A DNA stretch of 64,000 nucleotides from Meandrina meandrites. Taxonomy: Eukaryota > Cnidaria > Anthozoa > Scleractinia > Meandrinidae. This document shows positions 57,711-64,000 of this stretch, piece after piece (position 1 is the stretch's first letter; each line of letters opens with the position of its first letter). The position numbers and the translations under genes are program-made. The stretch lies in assembly GCA_963693305.1 (NCBI GenBank), contig OY855905.1:48438944-48502943 (forward strand). The letters run 5' to 3'. Under the pieces are notes generated by a model. It was not told the DNA's origin. It saw only the letters and a program-made list of their open reading frames with translations, and searched no databases.

Positions 57711-59100
57711 CGAAGCTTGATGATCCTATTAGCAATAGTGAGGTATATATTTCATCGCCGCGATCGTGAACTGATAATGGCAGGTTCAGTGGGGGTGTTT
57801 GTATCTCTAGCTATCTCTGTTAGATCCAACACCCAACATAAGTTTTACTTTACGTCCTGACCCAAGTATTGCATTGAGATTCGTAAACCCCGATCCAAAC
57901 CCTTTCTCATTATTACCTCGTACAGGTCTCCTAATTCATCAACCGAAATCTTTTTCCAATTTGAAACCCTTGTCGGTAAGCTGGTTGAAGAGAATGCCGA
58001 GTTCAGTTTATTTAATGAGTGATAATTTAGCTTCGCCTGAACCTGATAACAACACAGTTTTGCACTAATTAATAAAAAATCCAAATCGCATTACTAATAC
58101 TAGCATTTTCTACTTTAATCGATGTGATTTTCACAAATTGTCCAGCGAAGGTTGTTTGGTCTGGTGTATGCCATAGTCTTGCCTATGCATTCCGTAGAAT
58201 CTCCACTGATCCACACCAAGGGGCATTCTAGAATAACTTATAAGGAATTCAAAAGGTTGGATCCGCCTGGTAAATTCGCTAAGAAGCGTAAACAGTTGTG
58301 ACGACCCCAACGATATCCGGGACATTTCGAAGAAACTTTCTTTCAATATGTTGATAAGCATGCCCCATTGCACACAAAACGCATTCATGCACTCAAATCA
58401 CCATGGATCACACCTCATGACAATTGAAAAAAAGAATCCATCAAAGAGAAATTTTCAAAATTAAATTTACTCGATCTGGGAATGCGAGTGACTGGATGAA
58501 ATTTAGAAAATGTCGCAACGCAGTGAAAAATGAGATCAAACACGCCAAGTATCAATACTAGGAAAGTGCGCCATGTGCGCAGCGTGAAAATGAAATTGAC
58601 TCTTGTAAGACTTGGCGGATCATTAATAAACTCACTTCGAGAAAAATGCACAACTCTTCTGTAAAAGAGGTTAAACTCAACTACAATAGCATCTGCGATC
58701 CGAACTAGCTGCCGTTTGCTTTCAATGATCATTGTTTAAGTGTTGGTCTGAAATTTGTTAATGATATTCAACAAAGTGGGAGCACTCTGTCTTATCTAGA
58801 TTTACCTTAGGGAGACCGAACATAGATTTGAACTCCGTCAAAACAACATTCAGAAGTACTGACTTTTCTCTTTACTATCCAAACCTTGTAAATCTAAGGC
58901 GACGGGATTAGATAAAATCTCTGTACGTCTTTTTCGTTAGTGTGCTGATTTGGTCGCCAGCTCTCTTTGTTGTATCTTTAATTGAGCTATTGTATCTGGT
59001 GTTTATTTTCGGAGAATGGAATCCACTTAGGTCGTCATTCCGCTTTTTAAACAGAAAGAACGTTCTGATTTAAAAAATTATCGCCCTATCTCTATGGGTG
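57590..59100 (+). mobile_element. Degenerate non-LTR retrotransposon (LINE, CR1/L2-like)
   Basis: In shifting frames one reads an AP-endonuclease start (LASLNITCLPRHIDELRVLL... LLSINETKLDD near 57600-57730), an endonuclease-linker segment (DWMKFRKCRNAVKNEIKHAK, 58493-58552) and the beginning of the RT domain (VVIPLFKQKERSDLKNYRPI, 59033-59092). Many stops and frameshifts make it inactive. It is cut off right after the RT start. Confidence 0.75.
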
Positions 59101-59514
59101 CTTTCCATTATATGAGACCGACCGGTCAGAGACCGCCCGACCAACCGCTGAATAATGGCACGACATTTTCCGATCGCAGCGATCTCTTCTCCATTCTGCC
59201 GCGCGGTATTTTTTCAAAACCATGATGATCTTTGTACTTTATGTAGCACTCTATCAGTAAACGCACATGTCTATCTTCCCAGCTTTCAAGGTTATTACTG
59301 GTTATTACTGGGCTGTTCACCAGGGTGTTCAGTGGAAAAAGATCATCCCAAAGCATCGCATCCGACTTCTGTATAAACAAAAATTTGAAAACAAAAAACG
59401 TGGGAAAATGTTATAATATGGAAGCAAAGTTCACAGGATTTATACCGCAAAACAACAAAAATTCTCAACATTTTTTCGTAATACACACACGTACCGGACA
59501 TCGCCGAACAAGAA

Positions 59515-60220
59515 TGCGGGTTCTCGTTCTTGTCTCGAGAGTTTTTCTCCGGTTTTGCGGTTTTCCTAGCTCCACAAAAAACAACATTTCAAATTTCAAT
59601 TCGACCTTGATGCACGTACATTTTGAAACGAGTCCTGGAGAGCTCCTACGTGTCAAGTTTGTAAATAAAATAAAATTTATAAATTTGCATGGTTGTCAAT
59701 GAAATTTGATGATGACAATGTATGATGCATGCTGCCCTTTCCTTGGCCGTTACATGACCGAGAAATAGGTTGGCGAACTTGGCGATTTTTCATAAGTGTA
59801 ATGTGGTTTAAGCGTTTTATTAAAAGGAAGGAAGTTGCTTGACATTTATACTATATGCTGAGTCATTTCCATCAGGAAGAATCGTTACTGATAACTCTAG
59901 ACAAACTTATTATGTGCTTTTGTTACATTCTTTATGTTTCAGTTTCGATCACAGTTATCGGTCTTGAACTGTCCCATTCAAAACAATTGAAAAGTTGAAA
60001 TATCCATTTTACATGGACATCTCACTCACTCATTTTAATCAGAACCGCAATCTTTTAAGGAGGTTCACAACGGTTTCCAGCACTTTCAGCTTTTGTACCC
60101 TCAATATACGCGTTTTTAAATTAGCATCTTTAAACATTACTTGTTTGCCGAGACATATCGACGAGCTGAGAGTTTTGCTTTCCAAAGGCGCTCTGGACGC
60201 ATTATTATCTATTAATGAAA
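59515..60220 (+). repeat. 0.7 kb direct duplication, copy 2
   Basis: Second copy of 57007-57710, ending inside the LINE endonuclease sequence, after which unrelated AT-rich sequence follows. The stretch 60221-60870 shows no gene. Confidence 0.85.
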
Positions 60221-60869
60221 AAATAAAGTTGGGAACAGTTAAACGTGTTTTTTGTTATATTAAACTGCTGTCTTTTGTCTTGTAAGGTTGAGTATTTGAT
60301 GAAATAAAATGTGTTTGATTATTGTTACTTTCGCGCCAATTCGCTTTGGCAGTTCATTTTACGTTTTCAGAAGTCACTGAAGCGCATACACGCTATTGTT
60401 TTAGTTCTCGTTTGTGAAAGGATTAGTTCGATTGGTCATGCTTTGTTTATAATTGAGTTCACTTAAGCACATTGAGTCTATACCATTGTTTAAAAAACAA
60501 TTATGTCTGCAGTAGAAAATGTCTGCGACAAGGAGCTTGCGTAACTACAGAACTAAATTGTTCAGTGGCTTTGACTGAAATGAAAAAATGAATTGGCACT
60601 GATGCCTGTTCTGTGAAATGCTATAAACCGCTACTGCCATGGAGTAGAAAATTAAACGACGACATCGCTGGTATTCATAAAGGTTATTCCATTAAACGAA
60701 AAGGTGCTAGTGAAATGTTGACTACGTGGACTCATTAAGTTCAAGTTGATACGCATTTGTGTACAATAAATCTTGGCGCTAGTTTAACTTACTACATGAT
60801 AAAGGATAACAAAGCTATTTCTAGTTTTAAGGTGATTTGGACGTGAAGCGAAGACTTATCAGAGATGAT

Positions 60870-61540
60870 CAGAGATGACCAAGCAGTTGAAGGCATGCAT
60901 CAATAAATTTTATGGATGCATTGACCTTAGAGTCATTTTCCAAAGCAATCAACGCATTAAGTCCTTCTTTCCATACAAAGACAAGCTAAACCGCTCCCAA
61001 AAGTTATATATAAGGCTAGTTGTTGGGACTGCCAAGATTTCTACATCGGAAAAACAAAACGTAGACTACATGACAGAAAAACGGAACATTTCAAAGCGAT
61101 CACAAGTAAGAGTCACGCATCTGCTATTGCAGACCACGTCACGTCAACTGGTCATCATTTAAAATGGGACCACTTTGACATATTAGCAAGGGGACGGTCA
61201 GATATGCATTGCAAAATAAAGGAGACTTTACTAATAAGAGATTTAAAACCTGCCATGAATGAAAATGTAGGCAGCGAAAAACTTTATCTTTACTAGTTTG
61301 CACATTTTGTTATGTGCAAATTGTTATTTCATTGTATTTTATTGTATTTTTTTTATCATCTGTTTTTCGTCAATTGTCAATCCTATTGTTTTTCGAATTT
61401 AAATTTAGTTGTCTTTCCATTTAACGGTTACTTCTGAAGATGTATGTAGAAGCATACGAAACGTCAAGTAAAAGGTCTATTTTTTTCTAACAATGCGTTT
61501 GTCCGTAATGTTCATCACCGCAGTTTGCGTGTTATTTTAA
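60870..61540 (+). mobile_element. PLE fragment: GIY-YIG endonuclease and 3' tail
   Basis: A first frame (VIFQSNQRIKSFFPYKDKLN, 60929-60988) shifts by one base near 61000 into CWDCQDFYIGKTKRRLHDRK, a GIY-YIG endonuclease with its CxxC-YIG start, running to a stop at 61294-61296. A PLE-type tail follows (CTGAAGATGTATGTAGAAGC, ATACGAAACGTCAAG). No reverse transcriptase is present, so this is a 5'-truncated, frameshifted copy. Confidence 0.8.
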
Positions 61541-61689
61541 GTTAAACTACGATGGCCAAAGAAGATGAGTATTTATGAAAATGCGACTTTGGTCTATCAC
61601 AGCAAAACATTTCGCCAACCTGAATACTTTATACTCTAACTATGGCTCGAGTGAGAGCCTAGTGACTCATACTGCCGAAGCTTATCCCG

Positions 61690-61938
61690 TTTTCCGTCGC
61701 ATTAAGCGACAAGGAGTATTTCTACTCCCCCCTGGATGGGATGCTAGTCCATCGCAGGGTTACCCTCCCCCCCCAAGCATTATTTCGCCGGTACCCATTT
61801 ATACACTTTGGTGGAGAGAAGCACTGTGAGAGTAAAGTGTCTTGCTTAGGAACACAACACAGTGACCCCGGCCAGGGCTCGAACCTGGACCGTTCGATCC
61901 GGAGTCCAGCACACTAACCATTAGGCCACCGCGCCTCC
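61690..61938 (-). mobile_element. tRNA-derived SINE
   Basis: On the minus strand it begins GGGAGGCGCGGTGGCC, has the A box TGGCCTAATGGTTAG and the B box GGTTCGAGCC, and continues into a common SINE body (CAAGACACTTTACTCTCACA, GCTTCTCTCCACC). A tRNA cloverleaf is not formed past the B box, so it is not a tRNA gene. Confidence 0.75.
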
Positions 61939-61939
61939 C

Positions 61940-62764
61940 ACAAGTGAGTGAGAATGGAAACTAGAAATAATCGCTCCCATGGCTTTTCGGTTCGATAATT
62001 TTGCCTCTGAAAAGACTTCCGAATGCAGATTGTTTAACTTTAACATTGACATCTATCAAAATATTTTTACATGTTCTGTATGTTCTCTATTTTGCGACAA
62101 TAAGTCAGATGTAGGTAATATTGTCCCTATTCTATTTTTAGATTATGACGTTAACCCCTGGGGTATTGTGACGTCAGCGAATTCCCACATACCTATCCCC
62201 CGATAATGTCATTTTTCAATTTTTAGATTACACCCCAACACCATTACGCCCCGATGATGTCATCACGTTTGATGACGTCACCTATTTAATTTATTTTGCC
62301 CCATGTTAATGAGATACCACACCACCAATAAGGGTTAATTCGGTGCCTCCTTTACTACTTTAGCCGTAAAAAAGTCTGCCGATCGGGTTTTAAAATTACG
62401 AGTATTTTTTGTAAAAGATATTCATATCTCAAAAGATTTAATTCCGCCTAACAAAATAAATACCATTTTCTAAACATTTCATCGTCAATGAAATTTTCCT
62501 GCCAAAATTTACGACTCAAAAATGTAACCATCGCGTAAATAAATAGGTTCTGGCCACCTTATGATGTTTAGTGACTACTGATTCACAGAATAACTCCGAA
62601 AGCATTTTCAAGTGGTTTAATGCAGCTCTTTTAAAATTAGTTTACATGTTTAAATGACAATTGCAGTTTAATTGACGTTTTGTTCCAAAAGAGAACAAAG
62701 CTTGGCTTACAAGGAAAACCCTAACTCTGTTTGCTGCACACACTGAAACCTTCGTCTTTGCCAC
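61940..62764. other. Intergenic stretch downstream of Ly6 gene E
   Basis: AT-rich sequence with several TGACGTCA-like motifs at 62168-62282 (GTGACGTCAGC, GATGACGTCACC). No gene or RNA recognised. Confidence 0.4.
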
Positions 62765-63358
62765 TCAACGAAAGAAGGTCGCAAGAACGCACGCCAACAT
62801 CAGGAAGGTGCTGACCATTGGTACTGCACTACCACTGCCATTCCCACCCTTCTCACCACCATTGCAGAAATCTGAGTCACAGCATTCAGACGGGCACTCC
62901 CCAGTCCCCACCAGCTTCCTTGCAAAGTCTAACTCCGTATTCTATGCTTGGGTCATCGCAAAATGACTTGTCAACACAATCGCTTAGAAACTCTTTAGAT
63001 CTATCACCATTAGGCCTTATATAATCGAGGGAGAGAGTAGCACAGTATCCGAAGCTGGGATGGCAGGTTTTTTCCTCTTTATTTTCGTTGCAGTCATCCT
63101 GACTTGTTGTACTGTAACACTTGTAGCAGTTGAGGCCAAACCCTTACGCAAACAGTAACAGAGTATAAATAAAAAAAAAATAGTTTGTTATTTTTTATCT
63201 ATGAAACAAAACTGCTGGAAATTGAAGCCGAATTGGTCATGTAAACAACAAATGGTTAGTACCCAACCCTGTTTTTGGGCCCTTCCTTTCCGTTTCTTAG
63301 TAACCTACTTACCGTGAGTAAAGTAAAGCATTAAAACACAGACTGCGAACAGCTGCAT
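62765..63358 (-). pseudogene. Ly6/uPAR three-finger protein E, frameshifted (2 exons)
   Basis: Exon 1 is 63358-63313 (MQLFAVCVLMLYFTH, donor GTAAGT) and exon 2 is 63142-62765 (acceptor GTAAG), phase 1. The LU domain opens FGLNCYKCYS and continues with the usual cysteines up to LCKEAGG, where about seven extra bases (near 62893-62908, a partial repeat of CTGGGGA) shift the frame. The remainder, ECPSECCDSDFCNGG and the hydrophobic tail ending ACVLATFFR, lies in the next frame. Subfamily tail ...AVPMVSTFL matches protein D. Everything else (signal, splice sites, cysteines) is intact, so the break is recent or a sequence error. As written, translation stops before the last disulfides and the anchor. 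Confidence 0.75.
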
Positions 63359-63413
63359 CAGGAGTCGCACAAAACTTGAAGAGTGAATTCCTGCGATTTT
63401 AAAAAAATATAAA

Positions 63414-63417
<4 letters not shown>

Positions 63418-63466
<49 letters not shown>
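63418..63466. repeat. (AAT)n microsatellite
   Basis: About 16 AAT units upstream of Ly6 gene E. Sequence from here to the window end (63467-64000) contains overlapping small frames on both strands but nothing I recognise as a gene. Confidence 0.9.
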
Positions 63467-64000
63467 TTTAATATTTATATTGCACATTTTCTATAAAATA
63501 ATCAAATGCGCAATACAATAAATACAAAAAATAAGAACCTATTTACAATTTCCATGAAATCAAAAACGAAACTTACACTATTTACAATTAACTATAAGAA
63601 AAATAATTTGCAGAAGAACTATATACGTGTGTATTTTTATTTATGTCGCATTGGTGTTGTCAAGAGAGTATGAAGTGAGAGACTTAATCCACCATATAGG
63701 CCTTATTCCAAAAGTAATTCCTCTCAAGTTATTTTTAGACACGTTACCCAGTTCACCGGTGGATTTTAACGCGCGTTGCGTGGATGTTCTCGCGTGTATT
63801 TTAGAGGCGATCAGAAACGCAATGGCAGGAAATGTTGTGAGAAGGTGGCTTGTATTCATTTTGTCGACAAACTTAAGGTGGCCCGCGGCTATTTTTTGGG
63901 AACGGAGGTGCTCTTTTCTAAATCGAGTTTTCGGCATGTAAACCTCAACCGATTTTTCTGATTTTTGGTAGTCGAAATAACAAATGTTCAAATTTTATAA

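Noticed and set aside
62818..63024. Plus-strand small protein and similar frames opposite the other Ly6 genes
   Set aside because: Antisense shadows of LU exons, which have conserved cysteines and splice sites on the minus strand.
63641..63991. 116-residue minus-strand frame at the window end
   Set aside because: No motif, leader or splice pattern; overlapped by an equally long plus-strand frame, so coding status cannot be supported.
1..64000. CRISPR array, operon or prokaryotic gene cluster
   Set aside because: No regularly spaced repeats, no ribosome-binding sites and introns in all main genes; the VioB-like gene is itself interrupted by introns, so bacterial contamination is unlikely.

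Overview
The window is eukaryotic and most likely comes from a cnidarian, probably a stony coral or another hexacorallian. It is AT-rich, its genes are split by GT-AG introns, and it is crowded with Penelope-like elements (PLEs), MITEs and tRNA-derived SINEs. The species call is inference. The gene models come from matching splice sites, reading phase and recognisable protein motifs by eye.

Layout. (1) 234-11344, plus strand: an eight-exon gene for a predicted 1118-residue protein of the VioB / iminophenyl-pyruvate dimer synthase family, a family best known from bacterial violacein synthesis. A 0.35 kb tandem duplication covers its 3' end. (2) 12.5-63.4 kb, minus strand: a dispersed cluster of Ly6/uPAR three-finger genes. 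Four are intact two-exon genes (12517-14581, 20139-22358, 46224-48581, 50663-54101), one is frameshifted (62765-63358), and two signal-peptide exons stand alone (26585-26627, 56209-56257). In every case the intron is phase 1 right after the signal peptide. (3) 23.1-26.1 kb: a PLE split by a 1.54 kb near-perfect palindrome. (4) 27845-38765: a 10.9 kb DNA transposon with terminal inverted repeats and 9-bp target-site duplications. It carries a RecQ-like helicase on the plus strand and, tail-to-tail on the minus strand, a six-exon 967-residue protein with a ZAD-like zinc finger and DUF6589-like core, the likely transposase. A related unoccupied site sits at about 44.4 kb. (5) 38922-43150, plus strand: a six-exon gene for an unrecognised 227-residue basic protein, starting 157 bases beyond the transposon. 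(6) 56.9-61.9 kb: SINEs, a degenerate LINE, a 0.7 kb direct duplication and a PLE endonuclease fragment.

How the parts fit. The Ly6 genes appear to have spread by local duplication of exon plus promoter, then been separated and sometimes broken by repeats. The helicase and the DUF6589 gene form one mobile unit. The VioB-like gene and the unrecognised gene look like ordinary host genes at the edges of these events.
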